From positions 1 through 64,000 of the forward strand of contig JADKIC010000018.1 of the NCBI GenBank assembly GCA_016721435.1: a stretch of 64,000 nt of DNA, in the 5' to 3' direction. Shown in pieces: positions 14,926-24,213 of this stretch. The translations under genes and the position numbers were made by a program. The stretch is from Bacteroidota bacterium. Its GTDB lineage: Bacteria > Bacteroidota > Bacteroidia > AKYH767-A > OLB10. Within the stretch, counting starts at the first letter, position 1, and each line of letters begins with the position of its first letter. The notes under the pieces were generated by a model, which saw only the letters and a program-made list of their open reading frames with translations, searched no databases and had not been told where the DNA came from.

Positions 14926-17651
14926 ACTTTCTCTCTCTCCTTAAACTTCCCTTTACTCTTTCTGATATTCACTGCGACCACTTTATATTCCGGACACATC
15001 GCTTCCGAATCGCGTTCACTACTGGTGATGACATTCAATGTGAGATCCGGGAAATGGAAGGTCGTACTTAGCACACCTTGTTTCACTTCATCAGTTAACC
15101 GGGCTTTTATATCGACCTTTCCTCTCGGCGATTCAACACATACCATATCTCCCTCTTCAATAAAATGTTTCTTTGCATCATCGGGATGAATCAGTAATAC
15201 ATCTTCAGTAAGAATGTCCACATTCCCTGTACGTCTGGTCATGGTACCGGCATTGTAATGCTCCAGTTCGCGGTTGGTGGTGATGATATAAGGAAACTCT
15301 TTTCCATTCTTTCTAAGCTCTTCAGATTCTTTCCAGTCAAAATAATGAAACATTCCCTTTCCTCTCTTAAAAGTTTCGGTGTGGAGTATTTCCGTATCCG
15401 ATCCATCGGCGAGTACCGGCCATTGTTTGCCATTTTCTCCCAGTTCCTCCCATTTCACTCCGGCAAAGAAGGGAACAATCCTTGAAATTTCTTTGAGCAG
15501 GGTAGCCGGATGATAATCTTCCTGAGGAAATCCCATACGCTTCATGATATCTACCATTATCTGCCCATCACTCTTTGTACCTGCGAGCGGCTCTACGACT
15601 TTCTGCACTTTCTGAATTCTTCGTTCACCATTGGTAAAGGTACCATCCTTCTCCAGGAAAGATGCAGCAGGAAGCACCACATGCGCATACTTACACGTTT
15701 CCGTCATAAAAATTTCCTGTACTACGAGTAGATCGAGATTATTCATTGCTGCAATGACTACATTGGTATTGGGATCGGTTTGAATCAAATCTTCGCCCAT
15801 TAACCACATCGCTTTGAGCTTCCCTCCTATGGATGCCTCGTACATCTCCGGAATTTTCAATCCTTTTCCAATCGGGATTTTTACTTTATAAAATTCCTCA
15901 TACTGTTTATTGATTTCCGGATCGTATGCATTCAGATAACCGGCTCCCTGATGAGGCTGGCAACCCATATCCGCTGCACCCTGCACGTTATTTTGTCCGC
16001 GCAATGGATTTACTCCAACGCCACGCCGGCCAATATTCCCCGTGATCATGGCCAGATCAGAAATCAGCATGACGGTATAAGAGCCCTGACTATGTTCTGT
16101 TACTCCCAAACCATGAAAGGACATGGCATTGGGCGCTTTGGCATAAGCAAGTGCTGCGGCTTTCACCAACTCTCTGTTTACACCCGTAATCTCTTCCAAT
16201 TGATCAATATTCACTTTCAGAATTTGCGCTTTGAATTCGTCATACCCTTCAGTGCGTCGCTCTATAAAATCTTTATCTTCCAACCCGGCTGAAGCAATGT
16301 AATACAACATCATATTGAGCAGTGCCACATTGGTTCCCGGCTTCAGTTGCAGGTGGTAAGTGGCATAACGTGCAATCTCCGTTCTTCGCGGATCAATCAC
16401 GATCGTTGTTTTGCCCTTCATCGCAAACTGTTTCAACTTTGCACCTGTAACTGGATGCGCATCGGTGGGATTCGCACCAATCACCATGATGCAATCGGTG
16501 TACTTTAAATCTATGATTGAATTGGTAGCAGCACCGGTACCAAATGCACGTTGCATCCCCAATGCTGTGGGTGAATGGCAAACTCTTGCGCAGGAGTCAA
16601 TGTTATTTGTACCTATTACGGCGCGAATAAATTTCTGCATGAGGTAATTCTCTTCATTGGTGCAACGTGCCGAAGAAATTCCTGCAATAGCATCAGGACC
16701 ATACTTAGATTTTACTTCAGAAAGATGAGCAGTGATATAATCATAAGCTTCGTCCCATGTGGCAGGCTGTAATTCACCGTTACGACGGATCATTGGAGTA
16801 CGGAGACGATCCGGATGATTATAGAAAGAAAAAGCAAAACGCCCTTTGAGACAGGTATGTCCTTCGTTCACTTCTGCATCATAAGGTGCCTGAATGGATT
16901 TCACTTTTCCATTGACAACCGCAATATCCAAATTACAACCAACACCACAATACGTGCAAATCGTTCTCACTTTTTTATCAGCCACCACCGATTTCGATTC
17001 AAAAATATCCGAGATGGCGGAGGTAGGGCAGGCTTGTGCACAAGCACCGCAACTCACACAATCCGATTCAAAAAAATTATTGTTATTGCTCTTCACGATG
17101 TGACTATCGAAACCTCGTCCGGCCATGCTGAGTACCAACTCGCCCTGCACTTCATCGCAGGCCCGCACACAGCGACCGCAGTTAATACATTTGGAAAAAT
17201 CAGACGTCATGTAGGGATGTGATTTATCCTTTGCATAATGCAAATGATTTTTTCCGGCAGGATATCTCACCTCACGAATCCCCACGCGGGCAGCTACCGT
17301 TTGCAGTTCACAATTATTATTGACCTCGCACGTCAGGCAATCCAGCGGATGATCTGTTAAGACCAATTCAATAATATTTTTCCGCAATCGTTGGATTCGC
17401 TCAGACTCTGTAAAAATAAACGATCCCGGAATGACAGGGGTATGACAGGATGCCTGTGCTTTTGCGGGACCATCTTTCACCAAGGCCACATCGACACTAC
17501 AAACACGACAGGCACCATAAGGATCGAGGTTGGGCGCATCACATAAAGTAGGTACATAATCCTTTCCGAAATGACGACGCACGAAGTTCAATATTGTTTC
17601 CCCTTCCTGAATTGGGAACAATGTATCATTGATATATGCTGATTTACTCAT
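14922..17651 (-). CDS. fdhF: NAD-linked formate dehydrogenase, alpha (catalytic molybdenum) subunit
   Basis: The 909-residue enzyme oxidises formate to CO2 at a bis-MGD molybdenum (or tungsten) centre. Reading from MSKSAYIN, the N-terminus is NuoG-like: [2Fe-2S] cysteines 37, 48, 51 and 69, the HxxxCxxC...C ligand set (HPLDCLTCEVNNNC), then two ferredoxin [4Fe-4S] sets at 155-165 and 198-208. The MGD domain has its own cluster (cysteines 232, 235, 239, 267), and CARVCHSPTALG carries the metal ligand as cysteine (about 358) rather than selenocysteine. I chose ATG 17651, one base after the fdhB stop; an in-frame start 13 codons upstream lies inside fdhB. Cytoplasmic: no Tat signal. Confidence 0.95.
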   Translation of the reverse strand: MSKSAYINDTLFPIQEGETILNFVRRHFGKDYVPTLCDAPNLDPYGACRVCSVDVALVKDGPAKAQASCHTPVIPGSFIFTESERIQRLRKNIIELVLTDHPLDCLTCEVNNNCELQTVAARVGIREVRYPAGKNHLHYAKDKSHPYMTSDFSKCINCGRCVRACDEVQGELVLSMAGRGFDSHIVKSNNNNFFESDCVSCGACAQACPTSAISDIFESKSVVADKKVRTICTYCGVGCNLDIAVVNGKVKSIQAPYDAEVNEGHTCLKGRFAFSFYNHPDRLRTPMIRRNGELQPATWDEAYDYITAHLSEVKSKYGPDAIAGISSARCTNEENYLMQKFIRAVIGTNNIDSCARVCHSPTALGMQRAFGTGAATNSIIDLKYTDCIMVIGANPTDAHPVTGAKLKQFAMKGKTTIVIDPRRTEIARYATYHLQLKPGTNVALLNMMLYYIASAGLEDKDFIERRTEGYDEFKAQILKVNIDQLEEITGVNRELVKAAALAYAKAPNAMSFHGLGVTEHSQGSYTVMLISDLAMITGNIGRRGVGVNPLRGQNNVQGAADMGCQPHQGAGYLNAYDPEINKQYEEFYKVKIPIGKGLKIPEMYEASIGGKLKAMWLMGEDLIQTDPNTNVVIAAMNNLDLLVVQEIFMTETCKYAHVVLPAASFLEKDGTFTNGERRIQKVQKVVEPLAGTKSDGQIMVDIMKRMGFPQEDYHPATLLKEISRIVPFFAGVKWEELGENGKQWPVLADGSDTEILHTETFKRGKGMFHYFDWKESEELRKNGKEFPYIITTNRELEHYNAGTMTRRTGNVDILTEDVLLIHPDDAKKHFIEEGDMVCVESPRGKVDIKARLTDEVKQGVLSTTFHFPDLTLNVITSSERDSEAMCPEYKVVAVNIRKSKGKFKEREKV

Positions 17652-17652
17652 T

Positions 17653-19302
17653 TTACAATTTATTGAAGTAAGGAGCCAATTCCATTTCAAAATATTTCAA
17701 TGCATTTTTTACCGGCAAGGGAAGACCACCACCTAAGGCACAGAGTGAACCTGTTTCCAATGTTTCGAGCAAATCATTCATTAATGCTTTGTCCATTTTA
17801 TAATCACTATTCCTTGCTTTATCAATCATTTCATAGCCACGTGTAGAACCAAGACGACAAGGGAAACATTTTCCGCAGCTTTCATGAGCGGTAAACCGAA
17901 ATAAATGTTCCAGGTAGGCAATCAAGGGATAATCATCGGGAATACAAACTACGGAAGCATGACCCAGCAAAAATCCTTCGCGGGCAAAGGAATCGAAGTC
18001 AACGGTAAGGCTATCAATTTTCGGTACGGGCACCAAACCACCTAACGGACCGCCTATGTGCATTGCTTTTACCGGCTTCCGGAAACCGCCACCTAATTCG
18101 TCGATCACTACTTTTAATGGAGTGCCCATGTCCACTTCATAAATACCGGGTCGATTAAAGAATCCATCGAGTGAAACTAACTTTGTTCCTGTAGATTTTG
18201 CCGTGCCGATTGAGGCATACGCTTTACCACCATTTTTAAAAATGAAAGGTAGATTGGCGAGCGTCTCTACATTATTAACGACCGTTGGTTTATTGAAAAG
18301 TCCTTGTTGCGTGGGATAAGGGGGACGCGTACGCACTTCAGGACGTTGCCCTTCAATAGAGGATAAAAGCGCGGTTTCCTCTCCGCAGATATAGGCCCCC
18401 TGTGCTTTAATAATTTTGAAATCGAAAGAAAATGAAGATCCCTGAATAGCTTCTCCGATTAATTGTTCCCTTCTTAAATATGCAATTGACTCTTCAATAA
18501 TAGTAATGGACTCCGGGTACTCTGCACGGATATACACCACTCCATAGGCAGCACCGGTAATATACCCTGCCAACATCATCCCCATCAGCATGGCATGCGG
18601 GCGTTGTTCCATAATGTATCGATCGGAATACGCACCGGGATCACCCTCGTCGGCATTACAGACGATAAACTTCACTTCACCGGTACTATTCCTACACGAC
18701 TCCAATTTAAACGCCATTGAAAATCCTGCTCCACCTCTTCCTCTTAAACCGGAATCTTTCAATTCTGCTAAAAGTTCATCAGGAGATTTCTTCAACGCAT
18801 CCAGAAAAATCGAATAATAGGATTTTACATCTCCGTAAGGTGCAGTTAGTACAGGAGTACCCTTACTTCCAACGGCGTACTTCTCTGCAGTTACATCATC
18901 CGCAGCACTGTTAAATTTTTCAATATCAGTGCCAGAATAATTTTTTCCGTTCACATGAAACGCATTATTCTCGTGACAACGGCCCAAACAACACATCTCC
19001 CCTATCTCCTGAACTGCGTATTGTTTTCGCAACTTCGCTTTCAAAGCATCCTGTGTTCCTGCTGTCATGCAAGCGCTACCGTTGCACACATAAGCTTTCT
19101 TTCCCTGATTCTCCGGTTTTAAAAAATCATAAAATGAAACCGTACCATATACATTCGCCTTTCCTACAAGGAATTCATCGCACAAAGCATCCATATCACT
19201 CCCGGATGGAGTACCATTTTGAGAAGCGGCATTCCCGAGTTCTTCAAAGAGAGTCTTGCTAAGTCCTTTTCGTCCTGCTAATTCGCTTAAATTCTTCGAC
19301 AT
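17653..19302 (-). CDS. NAD-linked formate dehydrogenase, beta subunit (NuoE-NuoF fusion)
   Basis: This 549-residue subunit passes electrons from the alpha subunit to NAD+. Residues 1 to about 130 are a NuoE-like thioredoxin-fold [2Fe-2S] domain with CNGSAC (73-78) and CCLGRC (104-109). The rest is NuoF-like: RGRGGAGF and the Glu-rich NADEGDPGAYSDR for NADH/FMN binding, GAYICGEETAL, and near the C-terminus SCGKCFPCRLGS plus a later cysteine for a [4Fe-4S] cluster. In many bacteria these domains are separate (FdsG and FdsB); here they are fused, so the enzyme could be a simple alpha-beta dimer. It ends one base before fdhF. Confidence 0.93.
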   Translation of the reverse strand: MSKNLSELAGRKGLSKTLFEELGNAASQNGTPSGSDMDALCDEFLVGKANVYGTVSFYDFLKPENQGKKAYVCNGSACMTAGTQDALKAKLRKQYAVQEIGEMCCLGRCHENNAFHVNGKNYSGTDIEKFNSAADDVTAEKYAVGSKGTPVLTAPYGDVKSYYSIFLDALKKSPDELLAELKDSGLRGRGGAGFSMAFKLESCRNSTGEVKFIVCNADEGDPGAYSDRYIMEQRPHAMLMGMMLAGYITGAAYGVVYIRAEYPESITIIEESIAYLRREQLIGEAIQGSSFSFDFKIIKAQGAYICGEETALLSSIEGQRPEVRTRPPYPTQQGLFNKPTVVNNVETLANLPFIFKNGGKAYASIGTAKSTGTKLVSLDGFFNRPGIYEVDMGTPLKVVIDELGGGFRKPVKAMHIGGPLGGLVPVPKIDSLTVDFDSFAREGFLLGHASVVCIPDDYPLIAYLEHLFRFTAHESCGKCFPCRLGSTRGYEMIDKARNSDYKMDKALMNDLLETLETGSLCALGGGLPLPVKNALKYFEMELAPYFNKL

Positions 19303-19324
19303 TTTCCGGCAATATTATTTTACA

Positions 19325-19816
19325 CTATTTGTTTTTGCAACACACGTTCCGGGTGTGAATACGATCAATTTTTTTCTTTCTACAAGAGGCCAGCAGGTCA
19401 TTCCATTTCTCAGCAGAATCTACTGCCAGACTACTCGGAGCAGAAACAGAAGCGAGCACAGGAATTCCGGCGAGGGCTGCTTTGCTCACAATTTCATAGC
19501 TGATTCTTCCACTAACAGTCAAAAATCCCGCGCTGTCTGATTTTTTATTTAACAGCAAGGCACCAATGACCTTATCCACTGCATTGTGACGACCGATGTC
19601 TTCTCTTATATCTAACAATTCACCCTCCAATGTAAATGCAGCAGCGGCATGTGTCCCTCCGGATTGAGTAAACGCTTTCTGCTGGTCACTCATACGTTCA
19701 AACATCAAAGCAACCCAACCCGGATCGATAACACCGGATTTCTTTAGCTGTATAGTATCCATTTCTTCGTCCCAGGTTTTCTTCCCACAGATCCCACAGG
19801 AAGAAACCGACATCAT
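19325..19816 (-). CDS. fdhD: FdhD sulfurtransferase, C-terminal fragment
   Basis: This is the larger part of FdhD, which carries sulfur from IscS to the molybdenum cofactor of formate dehydrogenase. It contains SVSSCGICGK, with the CxxC pair used for persulfide transfer, then GGTHAAA, DIGRHNAVDK and the SGRISYEIVSKAA signature. The frame is open upstream of the ATG at 19816, reading HLKDFSGSRN, and connects with the N-terminal fragment ending at 19848. One base lost or gained between 19836 and 19848 explains the break. As FdhD is needed for formate dehydrogenase activity, the state of this codon run matters for the whole operon. Confidence 0.85.
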   Translation of the reverse strand: MMSVSSCGICGKKTWDEEMDTIQLKKSGVIDPGWVALMFERMSDQQKAFTQSGGTHAAAAFTLEGELLDIREDIGRHNAVDKVIGALLLNKKSDSAGFLTVSGRISYEIVSKAALAGIPVLASVSAPSSLAVDSAEKWNDLLASCRKKKIDRIHTRNVCCKNK

Positions 19817-19847
19817 ATTTCTAGATCCTGAAAAATCCTTTAAATGG

Positions 19848-20126
19848 CTAATCCGGAATCACCACATTTACTGAAGTAACATATCCCTTACCGTTAGTAG
19901 CAGTGATCTGAATATCGGGGTCGAGAGCAGTATCCTTAAAAATTCCTTCCGATAACAGCAAGCCTCTTACTAACTCCTTCTCATTGCCCGGTGAACGCAT
20001 CGTGATTGTAAAAGGAATATCGTTGATTGAAATACTCAACGCTCCCTCAACAGCCAATACATCTTCTACCGTGGAAAAAAGTCCCTCGTTGTAAAAAAGT
20101 CCCCGGTAGCTTTTAACATACATCAT
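19848..20126 (-). CDS. fdhD: FdhD sulfurtransferase, N-terminal fragment
   Basis: The first 92 residues of FdhD are encoded here: VEDVLAVEGALSISINDIPF and TITMRSPGNEKELVRGLLLS are typical of its N-terminus. The frame stops at TAG (19848-19850) after VVIPD, and the rest of the protein follows in another frame. The start codon directly abuts the stop of fhs. Reconstructed, FdhD spans 20126-19325, about 267 residues, normal for the family. Confidence 0.83.
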   Translation of the reverse strand: MMYVKSYRGLFYNEGLFSTVEDVLAVEGALSISINDIPFTITMRSPGNEKELVRGLLLSEGIFKDTALDPDIQITATNGKGYVTSVNVVIPD

Positions 20127-21812
20127 TTATGAAAGTCCGGTTATATTCCCATTGTTATCGATATCCATTCCTTCTGAAGCTGGTACTGCAGGTAAACCCG
20201 GCATACGCATTATCGTTCCCAGCACTGGCACTACGAAACCTGCACCGGCAGCGAGTTCAAATTCACGCACGTTCACTTTAAAACCTTTGGGTCTTCCAAT
20301 TTTTTTCTCATCGTCAGAAAATGACATTTGTGTTTTAGCCATGCAAACCGGAAGATGATTAAAACCAAGTTCTATGTAATCCTTTAATTGTGATTTAGCT
20401 TTCGATGAATACGTCACATCATCCGCTCCATAGATTTCAGTAGCTATTTTTTTAATTTTATCCTCCAATGGAAGACTCATTTCATAAAGTGGCTTATAAT
20501 TATTCTTTCCGCTCTCAATAATCTCCACCACAGCACGAGCGAGATCTTTTGTTCCCTCTCCTCCAAACTCCCATCCTTTAGAAACAACCGCTTTCACCCC
20601 TTCTGTTGCGCACCGGGTCTGAACATAATTCACCTCTTCTTCTGTATCACTGTAAAAACTGTTAATTGCAACCACCGGAGTCAGTCCAAACTTCTTACAA
20701 TTCTCAATGTGCTTTGCGAGATTCTCATAGCCTCGCTCCAGATAAGTCATATTTGGCGTATTGTATTCCGCTTTTTTCGCACCGCCATGATGGCGCAAAG
20801 CGCGGATGGTCACCACCAGCACTATCGCTTTGGGCTTCAAACCGGCCATCGGACATTTAATATCCAGGAATTTCTCTGCCCCCAAATCAGCACCAAATCC
20901 GGCTTCAGTCACCGCAAAGTCACATAGAGAGAGTCCCATTTTCGTAGCTACGATCGTGTTAGTTCCCTGGGCGATATTTGCAAAAGGTCCACCATGAATT
21001 ATTGCAGGATTATTTTCAAGCGTCTGCACGAGATTGGGCTTAATCGCATCACGCAACAATAAGGCCATCGCTCCTTGTGCTTTCAGATCGCGGGCGAATA
21101 TTGGCTTTTTATCGAATGTATAGCCTATAAATATATTACCCAACCGCTTCTTCAAATCATCAATATCATTAGAAAGACAAATGATTGCCATGACTTCAGA
21201 TGCGGCAGTAATATTAAAACCATCTTCTCTCATAATGCCATTCGCACTACCGCCGATACCAATAATAATGTGGCGCAGGGCTCGATCATTCATATCCATG
21301 ACACGTTTCCAGACAACCGTCCGTGGATCGATATTCAGGTTATTCACTTTGCTCTGAATATTATTATCGATCAGCGCAGCCAATAAATTATTTGCTTTTT
21401 CAATTGCAGCAAAGTCGCCTGTAAAATGCAGGTTGATATCTTCCATCGGGATAACCTGTGAGTAACCACCACCTGCTGCACCACCTTTCATACCAAAAAC
21501 GGGACCCAGGGAAGGCTCCCGAAGAACTACCACTGAATTTTTTCCAATTTTATTCAATCCATCGCTTAGACCAATGGACACTGTCGTCTTTCCTTCTCCG
21601 GCAGGGGTTGGATTGATTGCAGAAACGAGGATCAGATTACCCTTAGCTACTTTTTCTTCATTTATCAGCGACAAAGGCAGTTTCGTCTTGAACTTTCCAT
21701 ACTGCTCCAAAAGATCCAAATCAAGGTCCATCCCCCTGGCAATATCTCTAATGGTCTTAATATCAGCTTTTTGGGCTATTTCCAGATCCGTCAAATGTTC
21801 AGTAGTAATCAT
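20127..21812 (-). CDS. fhs: Formate-tetrahydrofolate ligase
   Basis: The 561-residue enzyme condenses formate with tetrahydrofolate, using ATP, to make 10-formyl-tetrahydrofolate. The P-loop TPAGEGKTT is at residues 69-77, and long conserved stretches such as GMKGGAAGGGYSQVIPMEDI and ETLENNPA-type LENNPAIIHGGPFANIAQG are present. The start MITTEHLTD at 21812 is preferred; the longer open frame upstream lies inside moaE, whose stop is one base away. Sitting between moaE and fdhD, it gives the operon two fates for formate: oxidation or entry to one-carbon metabolism. Length and motifs are normal. Confidence 0.95.
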   Translation of the reverse strand: MITTEHLTDLEIAQKADIKTIRDIARGMDLDLDLLEQYGKFKTKLPLSLINEEKVAKGNLILVSAINPTPAGEGKTTVSIGLSDGLNKIGKNSVVVLREPSLGPVFGMKGGAAGGGYSQVIPMEDINLHFTGDFAAIEKANNLLAALIDNNIQSKVNNLNIDPRTVVWKRVMDMNDRALRHIIIGIGGSANGIMREDGFNITAASEVMAIICLSNDIDDLKKRLGNIFIGYTFDKKPIFARDLKAQGAMALLLRDAIKPNLVQTLENNPAIIHGGPFANIAQGTNTIVATKMGLSLCDFAVTEAGFGADLGAEKFLDIKCPMAGLKPKAIVLVVTIRALRHHGGAKKAEYNTPNMTYLERGYENLAKHIENCKKFGLTPVVAINSFYSDTEEEVNYVQTRCATEGVKAVVSKGWEFGGEGTKDLARAVVEIIESGKNNYKPLYEMSLPLEDKIKKIATEIYGADDVTYSSKAKSQLKDYIELGFNHLPVCMAKTQMSFSDDEKKIGRPKGFKVNVREFELAAGAGFVVPVLGTIMRMPGLPAVPASEGMDIDNNGNITGLS

Positions 21813-21813
21813 A

Positions 21814-22272
21814 TTAATTTTGAGGTATTTCTTTATTTTCTTTCCAAATATAAGTCTCATCTTCGAGAATTTCCCTCCCCCAAACCGGAACTTCTGCTTT
21901 GACTCTTTCAACGAGTTCAGAACAGGCATCTATGGCTGCTTTTCGATGCTTTGAAGAGGTGAAAATAAACAGGGAAATCTCACCGGCCTTCACATTGCCC
22001 AGACTATGATAAATATGCAGACAAGTTAAAGGATACTTTTCAAAGATGGCTTCTCTGATCTCATAAACGACATCTTCTGCCATAGGTTCATAGGCTGAAT
22101 ACAAAATTGAAATCACCTTCTTCTCCTTGATTTCATCGGCGCGAACCTGTCCGAGAAATATATCATGAGCTCCAATTTCCAAATTAGCACTATGCTTTAA
22201 GATAGCTTCTGCAATGAATGCCGGTGTTATCGGCCCATCAACAAACATTGTCTTCTTCTTCTTTTCTGACAT
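21814..22272 (-). CDS. moaE: Molybdopterin synthase catalytic subunit MoaE
   Basis: About 152 residues; MoaE pairs with MoaD to insert two sulfurs into precursor Z, forming molybdopterin. The family pattern is clear: DGPITPAFIAEAI, LGQVRAD, then SSKHRKAAIDACSELVERVK and AEVPVWGRE, which hold the conserved HR and lysine residues of the active site. The ATG at 22272 follows the moeB stop by one base; an alternative start six codons earlier would overlap moeB. The N-terminus has a lysine-rich run (SEKKKKT). Confidence 0.93.
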   Translation of the reverse strand: MSEKKKKTMFVDGPITPAFIAEAILKHSANLEIGAHDIFLGQVRADEIKEKKVISILYSAYEPMAEDVVYEIREAIFEKYPLTCLHIYHSLGNVKAGEISLFIFTSSKHRKAAIDACSELVERVKAEVPVWGREILEDETYIWKENKEIPQN

Positions 22273-22273
22273 T

Positions 22274-23392
22274 TTAGTTTTCCTTTTCAAACTCTAAATT
22301 AATCAATGCTTGAACACCTTCTTTAAGGCAAAACAATTTTCTTTCAGGAAAAATATTCTTAGCAATATCCAAAGCCAGACGACTTCGCACGCCGGAAGCG
22401 CAAACGAAAATCACATTCTCCGCTAAAGTGACATTTTCTATTTCAGTTTTGAAAGTGGAAAGTGGAACATTTACGCTTGAAAATAAATCATTCTCCATCA
22501 CCTCCTCCTTTTCACGCACATCGATGATACTCCATTCTTCTTTGAGCATCCATTCTTTCAAAGTGAAAGCAGCAATCACCTCATCATATGTAGCATTAAC
22601 GGAACAAAAAGAATCGTAGTCAAAACGCATGAACTCCTCAACAGAACCTGGCATTCCGGAATGTACACCCGGGGAGACTTCCATTTCAAGTGTACGGTAA
22701 TCGGAAATATCAATGGTAAATAATTTATTGATCAAGGGAATTCCGACGCCGGCAAGTATTTTAATTACTTCATTTGCCTGCATAAGGCCTATAATTCCCG
22801 GCAATACCCCTAAAACCCCCTCGGCAGTACAGGAGTTTGCTTCTCCGGGGGCAGGGGGCACAGGAAACAAATCTCTGTAGTTTGATGCAAAACCATTCGG
22901 ATTAAAATTAAAAACACCAACCTGACCTTCATAACAGGAAACTGCCCCATACACCAACGGCTTATTCATCAAATGGCATGCATCACTTATCATATAACGG
23001 GAGGCAAAATTATCTGTAGCATCAACAATCAAATCATAGCAGGATAACAGATCGAAAACATTCGCTGTAGAAACAAAGCAACCGTGAGCAACTATTTTTA
23101 CTTCAGGATTCTTCAGTTTCATTTTCGTAAAAGCCACCTGCACTTTTGATAAACCGACATCAGGGGTGTCAAACAAAATTTGTCGATGCAGGTTATTCAA
23201 TTCCACATGATCACCATCGGCAATTCCAATTGTTCCTACTCCTGCGGCGGCGAGATACATTAACACAGGACATCCGAGTCCACCAACACCGATGATCAGT
23301 ACCCGGGCATGAGCTAATTGCTGTTGCGCTTCGGGCCCAAAATCCTTAAGAATGATCTGGCGGCTATATCTATCGTTTCGATTCAATACCAT
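22274..23392 (-). CDS. moeB: MoeB-type adenylyltransferase with C-terminal rhodanese domain
   Basis: This 372-residue protein activates the C-terminal glycine of MoaD. Residues 1 to about 240 are a ThiF/MoeB E1-like domain: nucleotide loop GVGGLG (35-40), DATDNFASR, and NSCTAEGVLG with Cys188. Residues about 265-372 are a rhodanese domain with active-site loop CASGVRS (Cys331), suggesting the protein both adenylylates and supplies persulfide sulfur. The paired CxxC zinc ligands of E. coli MoeB are absent: YRDLF stands where YRCL-type sequence occurs, and no second pair follows. It lies three bases after moaD. Confidence 0.92.
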   Translation of the reverse strand: MVLNRNDRYSRQIILKDFGPEAQQQLAHARVLIIGVGGLGCPVLMYLAAAGVGTIGIADGDHVELNNLHRQILFDTPDVGLSKVQVAFTKMKLKNPEVKIVAHGCFVSTANVFDLLSCYDLIVDATDNFASRYMISDACHLMNKPLVYGAVSCYEGQVGVFNFNPNGFASNYRDLFPVPPAPGEANSCTAEGVLGVLPGIIGLMQANEVIKILAGVGIPLINKLFTIDISDYRTLEMEVSPGVHSGMPGSVEEFMRFDYDSFCSVNATYDEVIAAFTLKEWMLKEEWSIIDVREKEEVMENDLFSSVNVPLSTFKTEIENVTLAENVIFVCASGVRSRLALDIAKNIFPERKLFCLKEGVQALINLEFEKEN

Positions 23393-23395
23393 GCT

Positions 23396-23629
23396 TCAAC
23401 CTCCTGAAAAGGGCGGCATGAGCGCCACTTCATCTCCAACACAAATCGGAAATGCATCAGCCACCACTTTCCTGTTCACTGCTACTATGTAATTTAATCC
23501 GTTCAGTCCGGGATAATTTTTTATGAGAAGGCTACGCAGTGCAGCTACATCCTTCACATCAGCGATTTCCATTTCCTTTAAACAGATAACCTCTGCTAAT
23601 TTACCAAAAACAAGAATTTTTACACCCAT
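23396..23629 (-). CDS. moaD: Molybdopterin synthase sulfur carrier subunit MoaD
   Basis: This 77-residue ubiquitin-like protein ends in PPFSGG. The terminal Gly-Gly is adenylylated by MoeB and then carries the thiocarboxylate used by MoaE. The beta-grasp pattern (VKILVFGKLAEV, then an EVALMPPFSGG end) is clear. It overlaps the end of mobA by ten bases and is followed three bases later by moeB, its activating enzyme. Confidence 0.92.
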   Translation of the reverse strand: MGVKILVFGKLAEVICLKEMEIADVKDVAALRSLLIKNYPGLNGLNYIVAVNRKVVADAFPICVGDEVALMPPFSGG

Positions 23630-24213
23630 CTTCGTTCTCTTTTTGCTATTTCAAAATCCTCCGGTGAATTGATATTCATGAAGGCCATTTCGTCCGCTTT
23701 GATTTCCGACACCCCATCCAGTGTTTTAAAATTAAAATGTTCAATTAATGTTTGCATTTTCCGCACACCGCCATCAAACTGTTCCTTCCATTTATCTTTA
23801 CAAGATGAAGCATACACACCGCATAGGGGTTCGATCCTGTTCTTCACCAAAGGTACCGTAATTTCTGCACCTTCTGAGAATGAAATAATTCGTTGAATAA
23901 TTACTTCACCTATGAACGGGGTATCGCAACTTAAGACAAACAATTTCGGTGCTATAGCATGCTGCAATGCTGTTGCAATAGCACTGGCAGGACCTTCTTC
24001 ACGAATCTTATCCGGCACCAATTCCAAACCAAATTGAGTATACTCAGGATTACTTGTACAGAGGAATATTCTATCTACACAATTTCGAAGATGATCAATG
24101 GCAAATTCAATCAGGAAACGGTTGTTCACTTTCAACAAACCTTTATCTGTGCCCATTCTCGAACTCTTTCCGCCGGCCAGAATATAACCATCTAACTGTT
24201 TGACGTGGCTCAT
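23620..24213 (-). CDS. mobA: Molybdenum cofactor guanylyltransferase MobA
   Basis: The 197-residue enzyme attaches GMP to Mo-molybdopterin to give the MGD form required by formate dehydrogenase. The GTP-binding LAGGKSSRMG (residues 12-21) with DKGLL, and SCDTPFIGEVI for metal binding, are characteristic. It fits the operon well, as DMSO-reductase-family enzymes such as FdhF need bis-MGD. Start and stop overlap neighbouring genes (ATGA with the permease upstream, ten bases with moaD). Confidence 0.92.
   Translation of the reverse strand: MSHVKQLDGYILAGGKSSRMGTDKGLLKVNNRFLIEFAIDHLRNCVDRIFLCTSNPEYTQFGLELVPDKIREEGPASAIATALQHAIAPKLFVLSCDTPFIGEVIIQRIISFSEGAEITVPLVKNRIEPLCGVYASSCKDKWKEQFDGGVRKMQTLIEHFNFKTLDGVSEIKADEMAFMNINSPEDFEIAKRERRWV

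Noticed and set aside
16530..16620. Selenocysteine in the formate dehydrogenase active site
   Set aside because: The metal-ligand codon reads cysteine in CARVCHSPT; there is no in-frame TGA or SECIS-like hairpin.
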